Source: Coenobita brevimanus
Lineage: Eukaryota > Arthropoda > Malacostraca > Decapoda > Coenobitidae
DNA length: 64,000 bases
Assembly: GCA_032717465.1 (NCBI GenBank)
Contig: CM064681.1
Span: 10,611,832-10,675,831, forward strand
Direction of reading: 5' to 3'
In this document: positions 55,948-64,000 of the stretch, piece after piece
How positions within the stretch are numbered: position 1 is the stretch's first letter
Layout: each line of letters starts with the position of its first letter
Made by a program: the position numbers and the translations under genes
The notes under the pieces: model-generated
The model's input: the letters and a program-made list of their open reading frames with translations, nothing else
The model's database searches: none
Told to the model about the DNA's origin: nothing

Positions 55948-55948
<1 letters not shown>

Positions 55949-55994
<46 letters not shown>
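55949..55994 (+). repeat. (CA)n microsatellite
   Basis: About 46 bases of CA, inverted relative to the (GT)n some 430 bases upstream. Confidence 0.95.
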
Positions 55995-55997
<3 letters not shown>

Positions 55998-56119
55998 TAC
56001 AGAAAGAGCTTGGGAAATCTCCAGAAACATACATTCTTTCTTTTGGACACCAACAAAGAACGAACCAAATTACATGAACATAAACACATATATACACGCA
56101 CACTTAACATCTCTCTACC

Positions 56120-56327
56120 CCCCTGCCCTCTGTCTGTCTGTTTGTCTGTCTGTCTGTGTTTTTGTGTCTGTGTCTGAATCTGCTTTTGTATGTCTGTCTT
56201 TCTGTCTATCGGTCTTTCTGTCTATCTGTCCGCCTCTGTGTCTTTCCATCTCTGTGTCTGTACGTCTGTGTTGCTGTCCGTCTGTGTGTCCTTCCGTCCG
56301 TCTCTCCGTCCCCGCCAGCCCATCCGC

Positions 56328-56358
<31 letters not shown>

Positions 56359-56466
56359 ACGCAACCAAAGGCACTCACGCACGTCATACAAAACCCACAA
56401 GAGACAGCCTGAGATCATGGCAAAGTGGCCTGAGCTCCGGGAGTGTAATTTGGTCCCTGAGTGATT

Positions 56467-56506
<40 letters not shown>

Positions 56507-56518
56507 AGGGAGAGAGAG
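56120..56518 (+). repeat. TCTG/TCCG repeat, (CT)n and (GA)n runs
   Basis: Degenerate TCTGTCTGT, TCCGTCTGTG and TTTCTGTC words to about 56310, then (CT)n at about 56327-56352. After about 100 mixed bases comes (GA)n at about 56469-56500 with GGGAGGGA. The frames here are repeat translations. Confidence 0.85.
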
Positions 56519-56824
56519 TTAGATATGTGTGTGCGGAAACGAAATGATCTTATCTACCTACAAGCACTGTGTATCTGGCAGTGTTATCTAACTAAGAATG
56601 TGCTGTCTCCGTCGCGAAAATTATCTTTGAGTTATATTGCGACCTCCCACCGCCAATAACTTCCTGAGACACCCCACTTGTGCCTTGGAATGGCGCTTGA
56701 GTGGAGAGGTTGTCTGAGAATGAAGAGAACATGATTTATTCCTCATTATCTTAAAATTTTATCTGGCCGTTTCATTTGTCGGTGAAATAACTAGACATGC
56801 TTAAAGTTGAGAGTGTTTTACGAG

Positions 56825-57120
56825 CTACAGAGTGTGTGGAAAGCTACAATCTGTAAAACATTCGTCTGTTTGGAAAGCTAATATCTGTTTGGCAGTTAGG
56901 ATCAATATGAAGAGACAAGATCCGTTTAGGAAGCTAGAATCTACTTAGAAACTAGTGTCTGTGTGGGTAGTCAGAAACAACTGGAAGGATAGGAATTCTG
57001 AACCCACTAAATCTGTGATCTGTTGAATTTAAAGTCTGTTCGAAGCTTAGATCTGTTGAAGGCATATGCTCAGAGCTAGGATGCGTTTGAAAGGTCAGTC
57101 TGTCTAAAGAGTTAGGAGCT
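56825..57120 (+). repeat. Degenerate minisatellite, about 26-30 bp
   Basis: Repeated TCTGTTTGGAAAGCTA and GAATCTG/GATCTGTTGAA words over about 300 bases. The units are strongly diverged. Confidence 0.55.
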
Positions 57121-57239
57121 ATTCGACAGGCATATTCACGATTATAGTTCCTTTACTCGTGCGGGGTACTGAACTCATGAAGCTAAATTACATCCTTTTT
57201 AATCATCGCTGGTTAGTTAGGCATGCTGTTATTAGTGCT

Positions 57240-57296
57240 GTTGTTATTATTATCATTATTATTATTATTATTTTTTTATTATTATTATTTTTATTA

Positions 57297-57328
<32 letters not shown>

Positions 57329-57330
57329 CG
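57240..57330 (+). repeat. (ATT)n trinucleotide repeat
   Basis: About 90 bases of ATT with T-run interruptions. Confidence 0.95.
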
Positions 57331-57387
57331 CACACAGTTTAATCTTTTCTCTGCTTTTAGGCTTCATGGGTATTACGTATGGCTGTT

Positions 57388-57800
57388 GACCCTTTCACTG
57401 GAATTACGTCTTGCTTATTTTGTTCTTGCTAACACCATACTATCACATTCAACTTAGGGGAGATCTCTCGTAGCAATGGGGTTAGAAGTAGGCTAACTCT
57501 GGCCATTAGATGTCTTCCTTTTGGTAAATATAATCATGTGGCAGTAGCAAAAATAGAGGAAATCTGACGCCTCCGTTACTGAAGGGACTATGTGTGTGAT
57601 TATCTCAACCGTCTGGCAACGAAAACCGGTTCCTAAGCTGAAGTAACTCAAATAGCAGAAGCCTGAACAATATACAAGAGATACAATGTAATTGGAAGAG
57701 ATAAAGTAGATTGTTTCTCGCCTTCACTACTAAATATCTTCCCCAAATCGAATAGTGCAAATAAATAGTACGAGTCCTGCCTGAATAAACATAAAATCTA
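57388..57800. repeat. Palindromic family P cluster
   Basis: The reverse copy (57388-57486) reads ACCCTTTCACTGGAATTACG, TTTTGTTCTTGCTAACACC, GGGGAGATCTCTCG and AATGGGGTTAGA. The forward copy (57494-57592) reads TATAATCATGTGGCAGTAGC, ACGCCTCCGTTACTGAAGGG. A third core, AACCGTCTGGCAACG, lies at about 57607. A partial unit near 57740-57820 ends TGAGAGGGTTAAG. Confidence 0.55.
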
Positions 57801-57939
57801 CTAGTTCTGAGAGGGTTAAGAAGCTACATCTGTCTAGAAGCCATAACTGCAGTGTGGATGTTATGTTTGAGAAATTACTGTTTATCCTGAAGAATTTATC
57901 TGACATCTCTTCCGCTCTGGCTCGACAGGAAGTGACTGG

Positions 57940-58335
57940 GAGAGATATGATGGTGGTGGTGATGGAAATGACTGGAAATGAGGTGATTTCTAGTAGCTGT
58001 GGTGGTATTGCTGGAGGTGGTGAGAGTAGGAGTGGAATGGTTTGGTGTTGATGGTGATAGTCATGGAAGTGAGGGGGAGTGAGATGCTGCTCGGTGGCAG
58101 TAGATGATGTTGCAAGTGGTGGTTGTGGTGTTGGAGGAAGTGACGGCAAGTACGATAATTTCTGGAGATGATGGAATAAATAGAAGTGAGGTGGTGGTGG
58201 TGGTGGTGGTGGTGGAAATGAGTAGGAGTGAGGTGATGTTTCGTGGTGACTGGTGGTGATGGTGGTGGTGGAAGAAGTAGGAGTAAGGAAGTTTCTGTGG
58301 TGGTTGTGGTGGTGGAAGTGACTTGTGTGCTGGCC
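57940..58335 (+). repeat. GGT/GTGG minisatellite
   Basis: GGTGGTGGTGATGG-type units. The proline/histidine/threonine-rich minus frame of 292 codons is largely its translation and continues through (TA)n into the transposon arm. Confidence 0.8.
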
Positions 58336-58369
58336 CCGGAACCGACATGTCTTGTGTATCGTCGTTCCT

Positions 58370-58371
<2 letters not shown>

Positions 58372-58451
<80 letters not shown>
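58372..58451 (+). repeat. (TA)n tract, left segment
   Basis: About 80 bases of perfect TA. It ends exactly where the inverted-repeat element begins. It is probably the left part of one original (TA)n tract split by two insertions. Confidence 0.95.
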
Positions 58452-58454
<3 letters not shown>

Positions 58455-59024
58455 GGTGTAACGCGACGTATGACAAAAACTTACACCAATGATCTATCAT
58501 GTAATTCTGAGTATATTTTGTTCTATGAACATATGCTCTCTGCGACCCCAGTTCAGTACCCAGCATTCGGCTGTTTTGTGTAAAAAGCTCATCTCTTGCA
58601 TGTGCCATTGAATGAGAGCAATGCAGGGCGACGGGACACGAGTATTATTAGCTTATACTGTACTATACATAAAAATCCCATATCCTATTAGTACACACGA
58701 GTTTTAAGAAGTAACTTTACGTAGTCTAGTGATTCTTTAACATCAAGTCATGCATTCATGCAATTCTTTTGCACATATCGACTGTAATTAAGGATTAAAT
58801 TCAAATTTTGTCTTGAAAGGGAGTAGGGAGGAAGGGAGGACAGGTTGGTGTGTTGTGCCAGTTATGTAATATTTGGTTTGTAGGATGTTGCTACCAGCAT
58901 TATCATAACACCCACAGCTCATTCAGTAAAAGAACTTTACCGTACTGAGTGACTAGCATCACTTTAAGTCAGGAGTAATATTATTATTCATAACAATTTT
59001 TCTGCTGCAAGTAAACGTGGCACC
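58452..59024 (+). repeat. Left inverted arm of the element
   Basis: Pairs with 59511-60081. Conserved landmarks from outside in are ACACCAATGATCTATCATG, CCAGTTCAGTACCCAGCATT, GATGTTGCTACCAGCATTAT, CACCCACAGCTCATT and CTGCAAGTAAACGTGGC. The similarity weakens between about 58925 and 58960 and then resumes. Confidence 0.9.
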
Positions 59025-59417
59025 GTTTTTTTCATATGCTGACGTGAGAACAGTGATACAGGATTGCCAATGTAATGACTATGTTGCTAGACCTATTTTT
59101 TTTTGCTTCTACTTGCGGCACTAACATCTGGCAACATGATATCTAGCTACATTCTGGATATTTTTGCCATTTTTAGGTGATATTCTAGAGATTTTATCGT
59201 ATTTTCTAGCGATGTTTTGCAGTGTTTATTATCTAGCGACATTCTGACAAGTTTTCAGGACTAAACTAGCGAGACTCATATAGGGACTTGGCAACCCTGC
59301 GTCCACTGTCATTTGAACGGGAACATTTGCAGGGGAGGCACATACTTTACATACTGTTCTCCGCGTTCTGTTGTTCACCGGGTTCAGCTTCACATGTTCA
59401 TGAAACAGCATGCCACG

Positions 59418-59520
59418 TACGTACAGCAATGAAGAATATGCAGTTATCGTGTATTTTTTTACGGATTCTGCGATGATGTGCTGCAGAGAGGAACAGGTGG
59501 AGATACCCAATGGCGCCACG
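59418..59520 (+). pseudogene. Decayed transposase N-terminus, Mos1-like HTH
   Basis: A + frame reads TYSNEEYAVIVYF. After a T-run that shifts the frame, a second frame reads YGFCDDVLQRG. This order (S-N-E-E-Y, hydrophobic stretch, Y-G-F-C-[DN]) is characteristic of the N-terminal helix-turn-helix of mariner-type transposases in arthropods (the DUF4817/Mos1-like HTH family, from memory). The reading enters the right inverted arm, so the arm itself contains inverted transposase-coding DNA. There is no catalytic domain. Confidence 0.45.
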
Positions 59521-60078
59521 TTTACTTGCAGCAGAGAAATTGTGATTAATAAAATTATTCCTGACTTAAAGTGAAGCTAATCTCCCTTTAGAATAACGTT
59601 TTTCCACTAAATGAGCTGTGGGTGTTATGATAATGCTGGTAGCAACATCCTACAAACCAATTATTACATAACTGGCAACAACACACCAGCCTGTCCTCTC
59701 TCCCTCCCTACTCCCTTGCAAGCCATAAAATTTGAATTTAATCCTTAATTACAGTCGATATGTGCAAAAGAATTGCATGAATGCATGACGATGTTAAAGA
59801 ATCACTAGACTACGTAAAGTTTCTTCTTAAAACTCGTGTGTACTGATAGGATATGGGATTTTTATGTATAGTACAGTATAAGCTAATAATACTCGTGTCC
59901 CGTCGCCCTGCATTGCTCTCACTCAATGGCACATGCAAGAGACGAGCTTTTACACAAAACAGCCGAATGCTGGGTACTGAACTGGGGTCGCAGAGAGCAT
60001 ATGTTTATAGAACAAAATATACTCAGAATTACATGATAGATCATTGGTGTAAGTTTTTGTCATACGTCGCGTTACACC

Positions 60079-60081
<3 letters not shown>
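59511..60081 (-). repeat. Right inverted arm of the element
   Basis: Reverse complement of 58452-59024. The terminal 60 bases appear nearly identical between the arms. Confidence 0.9.

Positions 60082-60135
<54 letters not shown>
60082..60135 (+). repeat. (TA)n tract, middle segment
   Basis: About 54 bases of TA separating the two inserted elements. Confidence 0.95.
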
Positions 60136-60138
<3 letters not shown>

Positions 60139-60644
60139 TAAAATTCTATTAATTTGGAATCTGATGGTTCGGATAGCCTGATGGTTCGGAATCTTCACTT
60201 CGGGCTTACAAGGGCGAAAAAATGACGGTTTGGTTAAGACGAACCGTCCATTTTCGTACCCATGCCACTACTCACAAAGTTCCGGATGTTGCCCGGCTTG
60301 TAGTCTGCCAATGTGCCTCTCCCAGTGCTGTTTACTCCCGGAATTTTCACGGAATTCTCGCGTATTGTGTCTCGTGATGGCTCCCACAACTCTGGGATTA
60401 ACGTGGATTACTACACTACTGATGCCGTGGATTTACCTGTAGTACACCTGCAACACACCTACACCTGCACTACACTTAATGGGTAAGTTGAAAAAAAACA
60501 CACAATCGTATTACTATAATTGTACATACTTCATTAATGTTTAGTGGGTGCTTAGAGGGCTTTTCACAGGGCCTGTCCACCAGTTGAGAATTTCCGATGA
60601 TCCGGAACCCCCAGTGTCCCCTACCTTCCGGATTAAGACTTTGA

Positions 60645-60647
<3 letters not shown>
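60136..60647. mobile_element. Pogo/Tigger-like non-autonomous DNA element
   Basis: 512 bases bounded by TA on each side. The left end is CAGTAAAATTCTATTAATTTGG. The right end, reverse-complemented, is CAGTCAAAGTCTTAATCCGG, so the termini form an imperfect inverted repeat of about 24 bases. CAGT ends with CCGGA/TTCGG-type subterminal words and a TA target fit pogo/Tigger-type elements of the Tc1/mariner superfamily. Internally there are TTCGGATAGCC and TTCGGAATC repeats and no transposase frame. Confidence 0.6.
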
Positions 60648-60726
<79 letters not shown>

Positions 60727-60743
60727 TGTGTGTATGTGCGTGC

Positions 60744-60787
<44 letters not shown>
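60648..60787 (+). repeat. (TA)n right segment then (TGCG)n/(GT)n
   Basis: About 73 bases of TA, then GATGTGTGTG, a GCGTGCGTGCG patch and about 40 bases of GT. Confidence 0.95.
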
Positions 60788-60789
<2 letters not shown>

Positions 60790-61390
60790 CCAGGCAGCGT
60801 ATAATCAACATCATAAGAGTCAGCAACGCGTGATGTTACCGACACTGTTGACCACCTCTCATGCACGACCACCACACTCATGGCTGTCCACACCCACATC
60901 AAATTGACGCCTCCATCTCCGCACTGTCATAACACTTTGATAGCAATAGAGCATCATCGTCTGACTCTCATCATCTCGTATATACTACCACTTGTACATC
61001 TGGGGAGTTTTGGCCAGTTAGAAGTTAGAGTGGCAGATGAAAGCCAATTTTAGGAAGTGTCATGGTTTCACTAATGTATAGACTAGCGCAACACTGTGTC
61101 GGTTTTCCCAGACGTGCATTTACTCGACTCGTCAACTCTGCGACAATCTTCCTCATTTTATCTCTCCGTTATACCGCAGGCTTCAGAGTCTCAGGTGTGA
61201 TGGGTTCAGATGCCTCAAAATGAATTACTCCTGAATTTATGTCTCGATGTACATTTTATATCATCTGGAAATGTTTTATTCTTGCTTCATACTAATATAC
61301 CAGACTAAAAAAGAATTGCCGTTTTTCTGCTTAAATCTTCCCTGAAACCAACTAATATCGCATGACAGTAACCGACAAAAAATGTTAAAG
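60788..61390. other. Unassigned sequence
   Basis: Mixed sequence with no repeats or frames that I can support. Confidence 0.4.
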
Positions 61391-61395
61391 ATATC

Positions 61396-61910
61396 TTGAC
61401 TGATGAATGTGTATATGATGAAGTAATGACTAAAATGATGGATCGAGCACTTAGTGAGATATGTCTGCTCTTTTATTATTTTTTATATAATGCAATGCCG
61501 AGAGAAAAATTAAGGGCTGAATGTTGCAAGGTGTGGTGGGGGACTTTTATGATGAGCAAGGCATTATTTAGTTTGAAAGTAAATGTATGCAACAGAAAAG
61601 TGAGTGTTAGGAAGATATAGAGAAGGAATATTAGAATGGGATTAACCCAGTACTGACCAAGATTGCTGTGTGGGATTTTGCTGGAAGGATGCTTAATGTG
61701 CAGCCGTCCGCCTACTGATTAACTTTTGATACTCTCCATACGGATTAACTAATGCATATGTCCATTATGTGGGGGTTTGGATGTATTTAGGCAGTGCTGT
61801 GAAAAATCTGTAGCATGGAGGATGAACTGAAGGAAATAATGCAGTATGGAATGAAAGTGAGAGGGACGTCAAGGGCAGTGCCTAGAAACAGAATGACAGG
61901 TGTGAGAGTA
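61396..61910 (+). pseudogene. Relic of an RTE-like reverse transcriptase
   Basis: Decayed + strand pieces follow the order of the 41-kb reverse transcriptase. REKLRAECCKVW and SLKVNVCNRKVSV (about 61500-61615) resemble the region before and at VNVGKSKVM. MYLGSAV (61781) matches KYLGSVM. In a shifted frame, MEDELKEIMQYGMKVRGTSR and AVPRNRM match LECEVLERVQQGRKVAGSLK and AVIRNRE. Stops and frameshifts rule out function. It is much older than the copies at 14 and 41 kb. Confidence 0.45.
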
Positions 61911-62224
61911 GCCCTTCCCCTTTCAAAGCTTCGTCAGCATACTTCAGTGTGATACTCGGGCTGTTGTCATGAGGCCTAACTATGAGGATACTGGTTGGTA
62001 ATTACGATGGATCATGATGGTGGTGGATTACAGATGCGTTGACGACAGATGGTGGTGGGTGTGGTAGTGGTTGTGGTGGTGACTCAGCCTGTGGTGATTA
62101 TGCCCATCACTCCTGAGTGATGATATTATTAATGTATCAGGAAGAGAGTAGAGGGAAGAAAGAGAAAGTGATAGATAAATATGTAAACAGATAAGTAGGT
62201 AGGAAGATGGACAAGCAAATCGGT

Positions 62225-62319
62225 GCATAAATTAGACGGAGGATAGATGGGTAGACAGACAGATAGATAGACAGAGAGATAGATAGACAGACAGATAGAT
62301 AGGTAGGTAGGTAGGTAGG

Positions 62320-62350
<31 letters not shown>
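62225..62350 (+). repeat. GATA/CAGA and (GA)n microsatellite
   Basis: GATAGATAGACAGACAGATAG-type sequence, then TAGG repeats and (GA)n. Although the GATA motif matches the RTE tails, no RTE 3' end precedes it. Confidence 0.9.
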
Positions 62351-62355
<5 letters not shown>

Positions 62356-62359
62356 TACT

Positions 62360-62820
62360 AAAAAACATAAATGGAAATGATGCCTAGTAAACGGGAAGTA
62401 GCACCGGGAATGACAAATAAAGGAAAGTGTGAATGAGAGACGAAAGAGAGATGAAGAATATATGAAACAGAAAGGCAAGAAAAGATAGACTGAGGGAAAA
62501 GGAGAATAAAACATTAGCAAAAAGGGAGAGAATAGAAAGACGACAGAGGATGCTGATGATGGAAAGAGAAGAGAAGGAATGGTCTTGATAAAAGGTGTGA
62601 GAAAGGGAAAGGAGTGTGCAAGGATTTTGGGGTGTGGGATGGGGGAAATAGTATGAAAGGATTTTGGGGGTGTGGGGTGGGGGAGATAATGATGGATGAT
62701 AGAGGGGAACGGAGATGAAAGGAAGGGGTGATGGAAGGAAGGAAGGAGGAAGGGAGGGTGACCGAGTGAGTGATTAGAGGATTGATGGAGGAGGAGGAAG
62801 AGTTATGAGAAAAAGTTTAC
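62360..62820. repeat. AG-rich low-complexity sequence
   Basis: Purine-rich with a near-duplicated AAGGATTTTGGGG(T)GTGGG segment at about 62615-62690. No coding potential. Confidence 0.6.
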
Positions 62821-64000
62821 AACACGAAGGCATGGCTGAGTGTAGAAGTGATTTACTAGGAAATGGTCATGTAAATAAACAAATGACAGAAGAAGTACCT
62901 GCCATGGAACTGAAATAAATCAACCCCATTACTGCATGTGGCCTCCCTTAAGCAGATTATAGCCAATTAGATGCAATTAGAATATAATATAAAAGACGTC
63001 AGTTTGCTGAGAAGGTTAATGGAGCATATTTACATCCCTATCATATCCCCCCAGCCACATAAAAGAATCTCTCAGTATCAAAAATATTACACTAAAGTCG
63101 TCAGCTTACGTGAAGAAGTTAAGATAAAGAGCACACAAAATAACACAGTAACTACAGGAAGTGTAAAAATAAGACTAGCGGGAGACTCCATCATAAAAAT
63201 AAATATGTGAGACAGCAATGCAAATGACTGCGTACAAAGCAACAGGTGGGCCAGAAGACAGAGGAGGAAAAAAAGGTAAAGATATAAGAGGACAGGAAGA
63301 CAGCCAGCAAGCAGACTGACGTGGTTTGTGTGGTGAGTGATGTGATGAGAGTGGTGTACCTGGTGAGTGATGCCCAGGTGTTGACAGGTGAGCCCGGCCC
63401 TACCTCTTCATCATCATTATTGTCATCACCAACCACAGTCTTCTTCTCTTCCTCCTACATTTGCTTTCACCGTTGCTTCTTCTCCTACTCCCTCTCTTCT
63501 TCCTTCACGTCAGTAACCCCCTTCACTTGCTTTTTTCTTGCTACCGACAGATTTTTTTTTCCTTCTTCGGTTTAAAGAAGACCTAACTAACAGCATCTCT
63601 AACCTCTCCAGTTCTAAATGATTCTCCCAACCTAAGGAAAGTCTCCTAATGGTTGCAAGGTTGGACTTTAAATTCAAGATTGTCAACTTTCTCAAGAGAA
63701 TGCAATATGGTCTCCACAAAGAAATTTCTAGCACTCAAAGGCCTGCTCGCAAAAATTGGTAATCTCTACATATTTTTGCCACATTTCACATACTGTATTT
63801 CACAACCGAAGAAGAGGTCTGGAAGACGATTATAATGATAAGAGTTTGTATAATTGTACCTTTGACCCCATAAATAATAAAACCTTTAGAAAGCCTAAAT
63901 AAAAGAAGAAAAAATGAAGCTCCCCGGCGGTGTTCCCTAAGGAGCAAGTGTTACACATTTGAAGTAAATTAGTGAAGAAAGGAAGGAGTGTCACCCAATC
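62821..64000. other. Unassigned sequence to the window end
   Basis: Mixed sequence. Possible very decayed family P words occur (GACGTCAGTTTGCTGAG near 62996, AAGTCGTCAGCTTACGTGAAG near 63096). A CT-rich patch lies at 63400-63570. No exon is supported. Confidence 0.35.

Larger units (their letters stand above)
58452..60081. mobile_element. TA-target DNA transposon with about 570-bp inverted arms
   Basis: The element begins CAGGGTGTAACGCGACGTAT and ends with its inverse (ATACGTCGCGTTACACCCTG). The inverted arms extend from 58452 to about 59024 and from about 59511 to 60081, with indels but high similarity throughout. It is flanked on both sides by TA, inside (TA)n. The central 490 bases hold a decayed transposase start and degenerate TCTAGCGACATTCTG-type repeats. 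Arm length far exceeds typical mariner ends, so it may be a foldback-like deletion/inversion derivative of a mariner-type element. It is non-autonomous. Outward-facing frames in the arms mirror each other and are not considered genes. Confidence 0.85.

Noticed and set aside
57730..58608. 292-codon minus frame covering (TA)n and the transposon arm
   Set aside because: It is stitched together from a GGT minisatellite, Tyr-Ile translation of (TA)n and a transposon arm whose mirror copy gives the same peptide at 59853-60152.
62225..62350. Another RTE 3' tail
   Set aside because: GATA repeats are present, but no CGHP-coding end or GTCTGGCAATAG-like sequence precedes them.

Overview
The window looks like intergenic or intronic nuclear DNA of an invertebrate, most likely a decapod crustacean and possibly a crab. 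That assignment is an inference. It rests on the very high density of long dinucleotide microsatellites (TA, GT, GA), on RTE-like retroelement copies with (GATA)n tails, on mariner/pogo-like TA-target elements, and on the lack of any compact gene series. No bacterial operon, rRNA gene, intact tRNA gene or CRISPR array is visible. Nearly every long open frame is either a translated simple repeat or the product of a strand with strongly biased composition. The only long, clearly protein-like frame is a 5'-truncated reverse transcriptase.

Layout. 1-2150: a pyrimidine-rich block switches abruptly to a purine-rich one. 2300-2700: a 30-bp minisatellite. 3950-7200: TC/CA microsatellites, a repeat whose second copy lies at 20 kb, and a CT-rich block. 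7.8-10.8 kb: an RTE 3' end, a dispersed repeat, tRNA-like SINE pieces, a 32-bp minisatellite and the fullest copy of a coding-like repeat (family D). 11.1-12.6 kb: a palindromic repeat pair, a roughly 146-bp satellite and (TA)n. 14 kb: a second RTE copy. 15-18.3 kb: two family D copies, then two tandem arrays (about 140 bp and 170-180 bp). 18.4-36 kb: mostly purine-rich, GGT, ACC and CAAC low-complexity blocks, with further dispersed repeats. 36.6-46 kb: palindromic repeat copies, the best RTE copy (41-42 kb, with a 10-bp target duplication), a candidate terminal exon at 43.3 kb, then a 1.2-kb CT-rich block. 46-57 kb: microsatellites, minisatellites and a cluster of palindromic repeats. 58.4-60.8 kb: one (TA)n tract carrying two TA-target DNA transposons, the first with arms of about 570 bp and a decayed mariner-type helix-turn-helix. 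61.4-61.9 kb: an RTE relic.

The genes do not form a pathway. The connected story is repeat dynamics. At least six dispersed families and several tandem families recur in the window. They are named here as: palindromic family P; family C at 5.9/20.1 kb; coding-like family D at 10/15/17/53 kb; family E at 8.1/31.8 kb; family F at 29.1/34.2/42.3 kb; and a tRNA-headed SINE. Host coding evidence is weak. The best candidate is the exon at 43317-43496, followed by some small signal-peptide-like frames. All identity statements come from alignment by eye.
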